Program-made: the position numbers and the translations under genes
Shown here: positions 45,266 to 53,387 of the stretch, piece by piece
How positions within the stretch are numbered: the first letter of the stretch is position 1
How the letters are laid out: every line of letters begins with the position of its first letter
The notes under the pieces: model-generated
Databases searched by the model: none
Told to the model about the DNA's origin: nothing
What the model saw: the letters and a program-made list of their open reading frames with translations, nothing else
Assembly: GCF_041262585.1 (NCBI RefSeq)
Contig: NZ_JBGCBZ010000008.1
Coordinates: 1-64,000 of the forward strand
Direction: 5' to 3'
Length of the DNA stretch: 64,000 nt
From: JAOEGB01 sp041262585
GTDB lineage: Bacteria > Actinomycetota > Actinomycetes > Streptosporangiales > Streptosporangiaceae

Positions 45266-46297
45266 TCAGTTCGACCGATCTGAGCCGGTTTCGACCTGCT
45301 CGGCCGCCGTGCTCTGCCTCTCCCGTTCCTCCCGTTCCCGCTGTTTCTCCTGCTCCTTGAGCTCGCGCTCCCTCCGCTCCCTGAGCTCCCGCTCCTGGCG
45401 CTCGCGGGCCCTCTCCTGCTCCCTCAGCTCACGCTCGCGCAGCTTCTCCTGCTCGCGCTGGGCCTTCTGCTGCTCCTTGAGCTCACGCTCGCGGGCCTTC
45501 TCCAACTCGCGCAGCTCGCGTTCCCGCGCCTTCTCCTGCTCGCGCCGGACCTTCTCCTGCTCCTTGAGCTCACGCTCGCGGGCCTTCTCCAGCTCCTTCA
45601 GCTCCCGCTCCGTGGGCCGGGCCGTACGGGCCTCCGCCGAAGGGGCGAGGACCAGGCCGCGGGACGCGGCGGTCAGGCCGGGGTTGGGGTTGAGACCCGT
45701 CAGACCGTTCCAGGACAGGTTGACGAGGTGGGCGGCGACCTCCTCGCGGCGCGGCTTGCGCACGTCGAGCCACCACTGGCCGGTCAGCGCCGTCATCCCG
45801 ACGAGCATCTGGGCGTACATCGGCGCCAGCTTCGGGTCGTAGCCGCGGTCCTTGAACTCGTCGGCGAGCACGTCCTCGACCTGACTGGCGATGTCGCTGA
45901 TGAGGCTGGCGAACGTGCCGGTGCCCGAGGCCGCGTGCGAGTCGCGCACCAGGATGCGGAAGCCCTCGCTGCTCTCCTCGATGTACTGCAGGAGGGCCAG
46001 CGCGGCCCGCTCCAGCTTCACCAGCGCGTGCGTGGCCGACAGCGCCTGCGTGACGAGGCTCAGCAGCCGCTGCATCTCCCGGTCGATGACGACCGCGTAG
46101 ATGCCTTCCTTGCCGCCGAAGTGCTCGTAGACGACGGGCTTGGAGACCTTGGCGCTCGCCGCGATCTCCTCGACCGACGTGCCGTCGAAACCCTTCTCCG
46201 CGAAAAGCGCGCGGCCGATCTGGATCAGCTGTTCGCGCCGCTCCGCGCCGGTCATGCGTCTTCGGGATCGGGAGGACTCGCTCACGGCTTCAATCAT
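45266..46297 (-). CDS. TetR-family regulator with a 115-residue charged helical tail
   Basis: The preferred ATG (MIEAVSESSRSRRRMTGAERR) gives 343 residues; the frame is open to 46513. The TetR DNA-binding domain covers about 15-65 (REQLIQIGRALFAEKGFDGTSVEEIAASAKVSKPVVYEHFGGKEGIYAVV) and the ligand domain about 70-210. From about residue 229 to the end it is almost only Glu, Arg, Lys, Gln and Leu in repeats such as EKARERELKEQ, a pattern typical of a stable single helix or coiled coil. It lies downstream of the desaturase gene on the same strand and may regulate it. Confidence 0.87.
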   Translation of the reverse strand: MIEAVSESSRSRRRMTGAERREQLIQIGRALFAEKGFDGTSVEEIAASAKVSKPVVYEHFGGKEGIYAVVIDREMQRLLSLVTQALSATHALVKLERAALALLQYIEESSEGFRILVRDSHAASGTGTFASLISDIASQVEDVLADEFKDRGYDPKLAPMYAQMLVGMTALTGQWWLDVRKPRREEVAAHLVNLSWNGLTGLNPNPGLTAASRGLVLAPSAEARTARPTERELKELEKARERELKEQEKVRREQEKARERELRELEKARERELKEQQKAQREQEKLRERELREQERARERQERELRERRERELKEQEKQREREERERQSTAAEQVETGSDRSN

Positions 46298-46505
46298 GGC
46301 CTCTCTGCGCGTGTCGCCCGAGTCCGGTACGGCTTTCGCCCGAGTCGCGGGCGCCTTACGCGCCTGTACGGCGACCGCCGACGCCCTGGTGAGAGGCGCG
46401 GCGGTAGCCGTACGGGTGTCGGAATCGCTTCCGACCTGCGATAAGTGTGAGGGGGTCAGGGCCGCCGGGTGATTGACGGCGGCCCACCCGTCCGCTCCGG
46501 CGGGG

Positions 46506-47444
46506 TCAGCCAAGTCGCTTCGCCGCCAGACGCTCCGGATTCGGCCACCGCACGTCGTAGACCCAGCCGGCCTTCTCGAACCAGCGGATCAGGCCCGCGC
46601 TGAGGTCGATCTGGCCCTTGAGCACGCCGTGCCGCGCGCAGGTCGGGTCGGAGTGGTGCAGGTTGTGCCAGGACTCACCGAAGGACGGGATGGCCAGCCA
46701 CCAGACGTTGCGGGACTTGTCACGGACCTCGAACGCCTCGTCGCCGAAGACGTGGCAGATGGAGTTGATCGACCAGGTGACGTGGTGCAGCAGGCCGATG
46801 CGGACGACCGTGCCCCAGAAGAACGCGGTCACCGCGCCCTGCCACGACCAGGTCAGCAGCCCGCCCAGGACGGCCGGCAGCACCATGGAGGTGATCGCCA
46901 GAGTGGGGAACCACTTGTGGAGCTTCATGACGTCCGGGTCCTTGACCAGGTCCGGGGCGTACTTCTCCCGGTTCGTCCGCTCGGTCTCGAAGAGCCAGCC
47001 CATGTGCGCGTAGAGAAGACCCTTGGAGAGGGCCTTGAAGCCGGTGCCGAAGCGCCACGGCGAGTGCGGGTCGCCCTCCTTGTCGGAGAACTTGTGGTGC
47101 TTGCGATGGGTGGCGACCCAGTCGAGCACGGACATCTCCAGCGAGAGGCTGCCGGCGATGCCGAGGGCGATCTTCATGGCCCGGTTGGCCTTGAAGGACC
47201 CGTGGGTGAAATAGCGGTGCAGACCGACCGTGACGCCCAGCCCTGAGACCATGTAGAAGACGAAGGCGATCGCGACGTCCGTCCAGCCCAGGCCCCAGCC
47301 CCAGGCGAACGGCACGGCCAGGAACAGCGCGATGATGGGCGCTCCGACGACGACGCCGAAGGTGATCAGCTCAGCCCGGGTCTTCTTCTCGGGGTCGAAT
47401 TCCGGCTTGGGCTGTGGTGCAGGGCGTTCGGTCAGGACGGTCAT
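46506..47444 (-). CDS. Membrane acyl-CoA delta-9 desaturase
   Basis: The 312-residue di-iron desaturase carries the three histidine boxes: GLHRYFTH, THRKHHKFSD and ESWHNLHHSDP, and about four membrane helices. It introduces a cis double bond into acyl-CoA chains with O2 and an electron donor, adjusting membrane fluidity. DKEGDPHSPWRFG and GDEAFEVRDKSRN are typical of stearoyl-CoA-desaturase-like members (DesA3 type). Its promoter contains a strong palindrome, and a TetR-family gene follows 208 bases downstream. An oxidoreductase electron donor is not encoded nearby. Confidence 0.92.
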   Translation of the reverse strand: MTVLTERPAPQPKPEFDPEKKTRAELITFGVVVGAPIIALFLAVPFAWGWGLGWTDVAIAFVFYMVSGLGVTVGLHRYFTHGSFKANRAMKIALGIAGSLSLEMSVLDWVATHRKHHKFSDKEGDPHSPWRFGTGFKALSKGLLYAHMGWLFETERTNREKYAPDLVKDPDVMKLHKWFPTLAITSMVLPAVLGGLLTWSWQGAVTAFFWGTVVRIGLLHHVTWSINSICHVFGDEAFEVRDKSRNVWWLAIPSFGESWHNLHHSDPTCARHGVLKGQIDLSAGLIRWFEKAGWVYDVRWPNPERLAAKRLG

Positions 47445-47487
47445 GGGCTACCTCGCGGTCTGGGAAGAATGTCCGGCTACGCAACCG

Positions 47488-47509
47488 TAACCTACGCCAT
47501 CGTAAGTTA
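47488..47509. promoter_or_regulatory. Palindromic operator upstream of the desaturase gene
   Basis: TAACCTACG-CCAT-CGTAAGTTA is a near-perfect dyad (8 of 9 pairs match), about 43 bases before the desaturase ATG. On the minus strand it overlaps possible -10 sequences (TACGAT, TAGGTT). TetR-type lipid regulators bind such sites; the TetR protein encoded downstream is the obvious candidate. Confidence 0.65.
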
Positions 47510-47747
47510 GGAATCCCCGAGAGCGAATGTGGGGAAGGTGACGCTCGCGCATACATCTCGTGGCGAATCCACGCCTTGCTCCAAGGTGCGCCATCTGCTA
47601 GAGCCTCATGCCCACCACGCCCTGCCCGTACGGCTCCCCGCACGAGATGCGTAAGCAACCGAGGTCTGCCCCTCATGCCGTCTTAGTAACCACATGAAAA
47701 CTGTCAGTCAGTGAAACTACAGTTCGGATTGTGACAGGAACCTCCCG

Positions 47748-47820
47748 GCAGACCCCACGCCGGAAGCCCTCCGCGCCCAGGCGGTGGCTCTGCGCGAGTC
47801 CGGCAAATCCGCATGGTGGA
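47748..47820 (+). pseudogene. Possible HTH-protein remnant beside tRNA-Gln
   Basis: One frame reads ADPTPEALRAQAVALRESGKS, resembling the first helix-turn-helix repeat of a widespread actinobacterial protein, then loses similarity. No start or complete domain remains. It lies in the 510-base gap between the desaturase promoter and tRNA-Gln, which otherwise holds no supportable gene. Confidence 0.35.
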
Positions 47821-47955
47821 CGAGGCTGGACGAGGCTCTTCGTAGCTTCCGGTCCCGCGCGTGCTTATGCGATCGGCGGGAGGCGTCCTTCGCCGGTAAG
47901 GTAGTGGAGACTGCCGGGACGGTTATCGGATATTCGTCCCGGGAGTCGTAGTTTT

Positions 47956-48027
47956 TCCGGCGTTGGGTAATTGGCAGCCCGCAGGGTTTTGGTCCCTGTT
48001 GTCCAGGTTCGAGTCCTGGCGCCGGAG
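47956..48027 (+). tRNA. tRNA-Gln (anticodon TTG)
   Basis: The 72-nt cloverleaf has acceptor TCCGGCG/CGCCGGA with discriminator G, anticodon stem CAGGG/CCCTG enclosing TTTTGGT (anticodon TTG, reading CAA), and T loop TTCGAGT. CCA is not encoded. It lies 171 bases upstream of glmU; the tRNA-Gln/glmU order is seen in other actinobacteria. Confidence 0.95.
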
Positions 48028-48198
48028 CTGTGCCGAAATCTGGTCTGTAGTCGGTCGGGCAACCGGACTGGATTGGATCTGGGGCGTGGAAGGTAAGCTC
48101 ACCTTGTCGAGCGGGTGACCGTGCGGTGCCCTGGTGGTGGCCGCGTGGGATCCGGAAGCCGACTCGTCTCAGTCGCGACGCCGAGGGAGCCTCAGTCC

Positions 48199-49659
48199 GT
48201 GAGTGTGCCGCGCCCGGCCGCCGTCATCGTCCTCGCCGCAGGTGAGGGCACCCGGATGAAGTCGAAAACCCCCAAAGTGCTCCACGAGCTGTGCGGTAGC
48301 GCCCTCGTGGACCACATGCTCACCGCCGCGAGGGACCTTCAGCCCGAGCGGCTGATCGTCGTCATCGGCCACGCCCGCGAGCAGGTCGAGGCGCATCTCA
48401 GCACGACCGCTCCCGACGCGGTGCCGGTCGTCCAGGAGAAGCAGAACGGCACCGGCCACGCCGTCCGCACCGTGCTCGAATCGGTCGGCGCCATCACCGG
48501 AACGGTCCTCGTGACGTACGGCGACACGCCGCTGCTCCGCACCGAGACCCTCGCGGCCCTGCTCGAACGGCATGCCGAGGACGGCAACGCGGTCACCGTG
48601 CTCACCGCCGAGGTCCCCGACCCGACGGGGTACGGCCGGATCATCCGGGACGAGGGCGGCGCCGTGCTGGAGATCGTCGAGGAGAAGGACGCCGACGCCG
48701 AGCAGCGGGCGATCCGGGAGATGAACTCGGGGGTCTACGCGTTCGACGGGTCGCTCCTCGCGGACGCGGTCAAGCGGGTCGGCGCGGCCAACGCCCAGGG
48801 CGAGGAGTACCTCACCGACGTGCTGTCCATCCTCCGCGAGGACGGCCACCGGGTCGGGGCCCACGTCGCCGGCGACTACGTCGAGGTCGAGGGCGTCAAC
48901 GACCGCGTGCAGCTCGCCTTCGCGCGGCGGGTGCTCAACGAGCGCATCCTCAAGGCGCACATGAAGGCGGGCGTCACCGTCATCGACCCCGCGAGCACGT
49001 GGATCGACGCCGAGGTGACGCTGGAGCCCGACGTGGTGCTCCACCCCGACACCCAGCTCCACGGGTCCACCAGGATCGCGTCCGGAGCCGAGGTCGGCCC
49101 GGCGAGCACGCTGACCGACACCGTCGTCGGCGAGGACGCCGTGGTCCGCAACTCGGTCTGCGAGAGTGCGGAGATCGGCCCGCAGGCCACCGTGGGCCCG
49201 TTCGCCTACCTGCGCCCCGGAACGGTCCTCGGCCGCAAGGGCAAGATCGGCACGTACGTCGAGACCAAGAACGCGACGATCGGCGAGGGGTCCAAGGTCC
49301 CGCACCTGACCTACGTCGGCGACGCCACGATCGGGACCGGCTCGAACATCGGCGCCGCCTGTGTCTTCGTGAACTACGACGGCGTCAGCAAGCACCACAC
49401 GACCGTGGGTGACCACGTCCGCGTGGGTAGTGACAACATGCTCGTGGCCCCGGTGACGATCGGCGACGGCGCCTACACCGCCGCCGGTTCGGTCATCACC
49501 GACGACGTCCCACCTGGGGCGATGGGGGTGGCCCGGGCCCGGCAGCGCAATATCGAAGGGTGGGTCCCGCGCCGCCGCGCCGGGACTCCCTCCGCGGACG
49601 CCGCCACCCGCGCCGCGGCGGCCGAGCAGGACGCCGTCCCGGGGGCAGTTCAGGAATAG
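48199..49659 (+). CDS. glmU: Bifunctional GlmU (UDP-GlcNAc synthesis)
   Basis: The GTG at 48199 after GAGGGAG is chosen; the longer open frame from 48115 lacks conserved sequence. The 486-residue enzyme acetylates glucosamine-1-phosphate and couples it to UTP. The uridylyltransferase domain (1-230) has LAAGEGTRMKSKTPKVLH and QKNGTGHAV. The C-terminal left-handed beta-helix has repeated hexapeptides and the catalytic-site region VETKNATIGEGSKVPHLTYVGDATIG. A Pro/Ala-rich tail follows. UDP-GlcNAc feeds peptidoglycan and mycothiol. prs follows. Confidence 0.95.
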   Translation: MSVPRPAAVIVLAAGEGTRMKSKTPKVLHELCGSALVDHMLTAARDLQPERLIVVIGHAREQVEAHLSTTAPDAVPVVQEKQNGTGHAVRTVLESVGAITGTVLVTYGDTPLLRTETLAALLERHAEDGNAVTVLTAEVPDPTGYGRIIRDEGGAVLEIVEEKDADAEQRAIREMNSGVYAFDGSLLADAVKRVGAANAQGEEYLTDVLSILREDGHRVGAHVAGDYVEVEGVNDRVQLAFARRVLNERILKAHMKAGVTVIDPASTWIDAEVTLEPDVVLHPDTQLHGSTRIASGAEVGPASTLTDTVVGEDAVVRNSVCESAEIGPQATVGPFAYLRPGTVLGRKGKIGTYVETKNATIGEGSKVPHLTYVGDATIGTGSNIGAACVFVNYDGVSKHHTTVGDHVRVGSDNMLVAPVTIGDGAYTAAGSVITDDVPPGAMGVARARQRNIEGWVPRRRAGTPSADAATRAAAAEQDAVPGAVQE

Positions 49660-49712
49660 CACCCAGGAATAGCATCCCCGGAGGAGCACCCCCCAGGAGT
49701 TGCACCCGGCGT
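49650..49712. repeat. Imperfect 15-bp repeats between glmU and prs
   Basis: AGGAATAGCACCC, AGGAATAGCATCCCC, GGAGGAGCACCCCCC and AGGAGTTGCACCC follow one another. Further on, GCGAGC/AAGGGCGAGCGAGC repeats occur near 49813-49855. The 280-base gap between glmU and prs holds no gene that can be supported; it is purine-rich and may include the prs promoter. Confidence 0.6.
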
Positions 49713-49939
49713 ACGGCATGCCATGACATGGCATTAGCCGTGCCACATCAGGAAACAGAACAAGGCGCGGCAACACCGCGTAGCGCCCGAGGGCCAGGCC
49801 AGGAGGACACCGTGAGCGAGCACGGGCGAGCGAGCAAGGGCGAGCGAGCAAGGGGGCACAGCGTGGTGCCGCGTAGGCGGGACGAGGCGACCCGGGACAG
49901 AGCGGCCGGCAGGACGGCTCGGCAGTCGAGGAGTGCGGC

Positions 49940-50917
49940 ATGAGTGGCATCAAGACCATGGGCGAGCGGAACCTGATGTTCTTCTCCGGGCGCTCGCACC
50001 CCGAGCTGGCGAGCGCGGTGGCGGCGGAGCTCGACGTGGAGATCACGCCCACGGCGCTGCGCGACTTCGCCAACGGCGAGATCTATGTGCGTTACGAGGA
50101 GTCGGTGCGCGGCTGCGACGCCTTCGTGATCCAGAGCCACACTGCGCCGATCAATAAGTGGATCATGGAACAGTTGATCATGGTGGATGCCCTCAAGCGG
50201 GCCTCCGCCAAGCGGATCACTGTGATCATGCCGTTCTACGGCTACGCGCGGCAGGACAAGAAGGGCCGGGGCCGGGAGCCGATCACCGCCCGGCTGATGG
50301 CCGACATGTTCAAGCAGGCCGGGGCCGACCGGCTGATGTCGATCGACCTGCACACCTCGCAGATCCAGGGCTTCTTCGACGGGCCGGTGGACCACCTGTT
50401 CGCGATGCCGGTCCTGATCAACTACCTGAGGGGCAAGCTCGACCCGGCGACCACGACCATCGTGTCGCCGGACACCGGCCGCGTGCGGCTGGCGGAGCGC
50501 TGGTCCGACTCGCTCGGCACGCCGGTGGCGTTCGTCCACAAGCGGCGCGACCTCGAGGTGGCCAACCAGGTGAAGGTCCACGAGGTCGTCGGCAAGGTGC
50601 GCGGCAGGACCTGTGTGCTGATCGACGACATGATCGACACGGGTGGCTCGATCTGCAAGGCGGCCGACGCGCTCTATGAGCACGGCGCCACCGACGTGAT
50701 GGTGGCCGCGACGCACGCGGTGTTCTCCGACCCGGCGGTCGATCGCCTGAAGAACTCGCGGATCTCCGAGGTGGTCGTCACGAACACGCTGCCGATCCCG
50801 GAGGAGAAGCGGTTCGACAGCCTCACCGTGATGTCGATCGCGCCCCTGATCGCCCGCGCCATCACCGAGGTCTTCACCGACGGCTCCGTCACCAGCCTCT
50901 TCGAAGGCGACAGCTAG
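49940..50917 (+). CDS. prs: Ribose-phosphate pyrophosphokinase
   Basis: The 325-residue PRPP synthetase makes phosphoribosyl pyrophosphate for nucleotides, His, Trp and, in actinobacteria, decaprenyl-phosphoryl-arabinose. Family motifs are FFSGRSHPELA, the metal/ribose loop DLHTSQIQGFFD, the flexible loop KRR near residue 195, and the PRPP loop CVLIDDMIDTGGSICKAADAL. The start ATG follows GAGGAGTGCGGC. The glmU-prs-rplY-pth order is conserved. Between prs and rplY lies repeat site D. Confidence 0.95.
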   Translation: MSGIKTMGERNLMFFSGRSHPELASAVAAELDVEITPTALRDFANGEIYVRYEESVRGCDAFVIQSHTAPINKWIMEQLIMVDALKRASAKRITVIMPFYGYARQDKKGRGREPITARLMADMFKQAGADRLMSIDLHTSQIQGFFDGPVDHLFAMPVLINYLRGKLDPATTTIVSPDTGRVRLAERWSDSLGTPVAFVHKRRDLEVANQVKVHEVVGKVRGRTCVLIDDMIDTGGSICKAADALYEHGATDVMVAATHAVFSDPAVDRLKNSRISEVVVTNTLPIPEEKRFDSLTVMSIAPLIARAITEVFTDGSVTSLFEGDS

Positions 50918-50989
50918 GTCCTGTCGAAGAGCCGGTCAGGTAACCGAGTTGTCCCCCGGCCGGACCACAAAGGCTCGCGTGGTGCCGCC

Positions 50990-51138
50990 ATGATCATGCA
51001 GGGTTTCCCCGGAAGCCCCGTGACGTCCGGTTTTCGCAATCGTGATCATGCATGTGCATGATCACGCTGAAGGTGCGCGCACGCTGCCGGCCGTACGCGG
51101 GAATCCGTGCCTGATCACGGCGGATTGTGCATGATCAC
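50990..51138. repeat. 53-bp-unit intergenic repeat, short inverted pair (site D)
   Basis: Forward cores are ATGATCATGC at 50990 and GTGATCATGC at 51042 (52 apart). Reverse cores are at 51056, 51109 (GCCTGATCAC, 53 apart) and 51129. This gives two one-unit elements facing each other with 4 bases between, plus an extra core. The centre reads TGATCATGCATGTGCATGATCA, itself an inverted repeat. The site lies between prs and rplY, upstream of the rplY promoter. Confidence 0.88.
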
Positions 51139-51244
51139 TCTGGGGGGCGGTAGGCTGTATGGGTTGCGCTCGTAACGCCTTCCGCTAGGGCGGGTGAGGG
51201 GGAGCGCTCAATCCATCGATCGAGTCATCCCTAGGAGATGTGCC

Positions 51245-51856
51245 GTGTCCGAGGTTAAGATCGCCGCTGAGCTCCGCACGGAGTTCGGCAAGGGCGCCGC
51301 TCGCAAGATCCGCCGGGAGCACAAGGTTCCCGCTGTGCTGTACGGCCACGGCACCGACACCAAGCACCTGACCCTGCCGGGCCACGAGCTGCTGCTGGCG
51401 CTGCGCACGCCGAACGTGCTGATCCGCCTCCAGGGCGACGGCATCAACGAGATCGCGCTGCCGAAGGGCGTCCAGCGCGACCCGATCAAGGGCTTCCTGG
51501 AGCACGTCGACCTGCTCCTGGTCAAGCGGGGCGAGAAGGTCACCGTCGAGATCCCGGTCACCGTCACCGGTGACGTGATCGGCGGCGCGATCCTCGACCA
51601 GCAGCTCGTCACGGTGTCCGTCGAGGCCGAGGCAACCCACATCCCGACCGGCGTCGAGGTCGACGTCGACGGCAAGGACGTCGGCTACGCCCTGCACGCC
51701 GGCGAGCTGGCGCTGCCGTCGGGCACGACCCTCGCGGGCGACCCCGAGGCGCTGGTCCTGCACGTGATCGGCGCTCCGACGGCCGAGCTGCCCGAAGAGG
51801 GCGAGGCCGCCGAGGCCGGCGAGGGCGAGGCCGCCGCGGCTGAGGCCGCCGAGTAG
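51245..51856 (+). CDS. rplY: 50S ribosomal protein L25/general stress protein Ctc
   Basis: The GTG at 51245 follows TAGGAG and gives 203 residues. This is the long two-domain (TL5/Ctc) form: an N-terminal 5S rRNA-binding L25 domain (about 1-95; EVKIAAELRTEFGKGAARKIRREHKVPAVLYG) and a C-terminal beta domain (to about 180), then an acidic Glu/Ala/Gly tail. L25 stabilises the central protuberance. A strong terminator follows at once. The leader of at least 90 bases lies just after repeat site D. Confidence 0.95.
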   Translation: MSEVKIAAELRTEFGKGAARKIRREHKVPAVLYGHGTDTKHLTLPGHELLLALRTPNVLIRLQGDGINEIALPKGVQRDPIKGFLEHVDLLLVKRGEKVTVEIPVTVTGDVIGGAILDQQLVTVSVEAEATHIPTGVEVDVDGKDVGYALHAGELALPSGTTLAGDPEALVLHVIGAPTAELPEEGEAAEAGEGEAAAAEAAE

Positions 51857-51870
51857 GACGGTTTGTGAGA

Positions 51871-51902
51871 GAGTCCTCCGCAGGATGGCCTGTGGAGGAC
51901 TT
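51871..51902 (+). terminator. Terminator after rplY
   Basis: A 14-bp stem (GAGTCCTCCGCAGG with CCTGTGGAGGACTT, two G-T pairs) with loop ATGG is followed by CTCC. It is 15 bases after the rplY stop and separates it from pth. Confidence 0.8.
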
Positions 51903-51922
51903 CTCCGTGTGAGGAGACTGCG

Positions 51923-52537
51923 ATGTCCACGCCCGTGAGCGCTGAGCGGTGGCTGGTGGTCGGTCTGGGTAACCCCGGGCCGGAATACGCCGGTAACCGG
52001 CACAACGCCGGATTCATGGTGCTGGACGAGCTGGCGGCGCGGGTCGGCGGGCGCTTCAAGGTCCACAAGTCGCGGGCCGAGGTCGTCGAGGGCCGCCTGG
52101 CCGGGGCTCCGGTCGTGCTCGCCAAGCCCCTGTCGTACATGAACCTTTCCGGCGGCCCCGTGAAGGCGCTGGCCGACTTCTACAAGGTCGCCGCGGAGCG
52201 CGTCATCGTGGTCCACGACGAGCTGGACATCCCGTACGGCGCGCTGCGCGCGAAGGTGGGCGGCGGGGACAACGGCCACAACGGGCTCAAGTCGATCACC
52301 AAGTCGCTGGCGACGAAGGACTACCCTCGGATCCGCTTCGGGATCGGCCGCCCGCCGGGCCGGATGGACCCGGCGGCCTACGTGCTCAAGGACTTCGCCA
52401 CGGCCGAGCGCAAGGACCTGCCGTTCCTCGTGGACCGGGCGGCCGACATGGCCGAGTCGTTCATCACCGCCGGTCTCGAGGCCACGCAGAACAGGTTCCA
52501 CGCCGGCGATCTCAACCCCGCGAAGCCTCCCCGCTGA
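51923..52537 (+). CDS. pth: Peptidyl-tRNA hydrolase
   Basis: The 204-residue Pth releases peptidyl-tRNAs dropped from the ribosome. Catalytic motifs are WLVVGLGNPGPEYAGNRHNAGFMVLDELA (active His in NRHNAG), KPLSYMNLSGG, VHDELDIPYG and the GGDNGHNGLKSI loop. The last codons overlap, tail to tail, 26 bases of the minus-strand exonuclease gene, which is unusual between two conserved genes. The start is an ATG with GAGGAGA upstream. Confidence 0.95.
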   Translation: MSTPVSAERWLVVGLGNPGPEYAGNRHNAGFMVLDELAARVGGRFKVHKSRAEVVEGRLAGAPVVLAKPLSYMNLSGGPVKALADFYKVAAERVIVVHDELDIPYGALRAKVGGGDNGHNGLKSITKSLATKDYPRIRFGIGRPPGRMDPAAYVLKDFATAERKDLPFLVDRAADMAESFITAGLEATQNRFHAGDLNPAKPPR

Positions 52538-53291
52538 CCTCCGCCTGCGCGGCCGCCGACGCCGCGACGTCCGGCAGAGGCTTGGCTTTAGCTGCCACCG
52601 TGATGTCCGGCGCGGACGGGGTTTGCGATGACGGGGTTTCGGATGACGGGGTTTCGGATGACGACGGGGATTCCGACGGCGGCTGGGGGCCGGCTGACGC
52701 CTCGGTGACCGTACGGCCGGGGCCCGGCCAGAGCATGAGGTTCTGGAACAGCTCCGCCTGCTCGATCGCGTCGTCGAGCGCGTTGTGCGTGTGGTGGCGG
52801 GTCGATCGCACGTCACGCGGCATCTGCCGTTTGGTGGACCACGCCACCGGAACGCCCGCTTTGGCGGCATAGAGGGTCTTGATGTCGATGCACCGGGAAT
52901 GCCCGAAAGGTGACTCCCCGGTGAAGCGCATGAAGTACCAGTACATCCACATCCAGTCGAAGGACAGCGGGAACGCGGCCAGCACCGGCAGCGTGCCGCC
53001 GCAGACCTCCCGGATCCAGGCGGACGCGGCGGCCATGGCCTCGCCGGGGTCGCGGCCCTCGCGGAGCAGCGCGTCACGGTCGAGCCCGCTCACCGCTAGC
53101 GCCTCGGCCACGAACTCGTCGCTGATCGGCCTGAGCTCCGCGTAGAACGTGGCCGACTCGGGATCGACCTTCTCGAACCTCCTGCCGCCCATCCGCCCGG
53201 CGACCGTCATGCCGAGACTCACCATGGAATAGGGGCCCGGAATGGGGCCGTCGGCCTCGATATCGACGGATATGTAGGTTTCGGCTTTCAC
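52512..53291 (-). CDS. DnaQ/ExoX-like 3'-5' exonuclease
   Basis: The GTG at 53291 after GAGGAGAATCC gives 259 residues. The RNase H-like exonuclease fold has the first acidic motif YISVDIEADG (residues about 6-15), a central region LPVLAAFPLSFDWMWMYW and HTHNALDDAIEQAELF with the His and Asp of the last motif. The DEDDh-type residues suggest cleavage of DNA or small RNA. A Ser/Pro/Glu-rich tail of about 60 residues, with a repeated SSETPS motif, extends the C-terminus into the pth gene on the opposite strand. Confidence 0.85.
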   Translation of the reverse strand: MKAETYISVDIEADGPIPGPYSMVSLGMTVAGRMGGRRFEKVDPESATFYAELRPISDEFVAEALAVSGLDRDALLREGRDPGEAMAAASAWIREVCGGTLPVLAAFPLSFDWMWMYWYFMRFTGESPFGHSRCIDIKTLYAAKAGVPVAWSTKRQMPRDVRSTRHHTHNALDDAIEQAELFQNLMLWPGPGRTVTEASAGPQPPSESPSSSETPSSETPSSQTPSAPDITVAAKAKPLPDVAASAAAQAEVSGEASRG

Positions 53292-53387
53292 GGATTCTCC
53301 TCGAAGCCCGGCCACGTGGCCGCTAGCATTCCCTCACTGTCAGTGCCGACACGGCTACAACGTGAAGCGGCCGATGCTGCGACGAGC

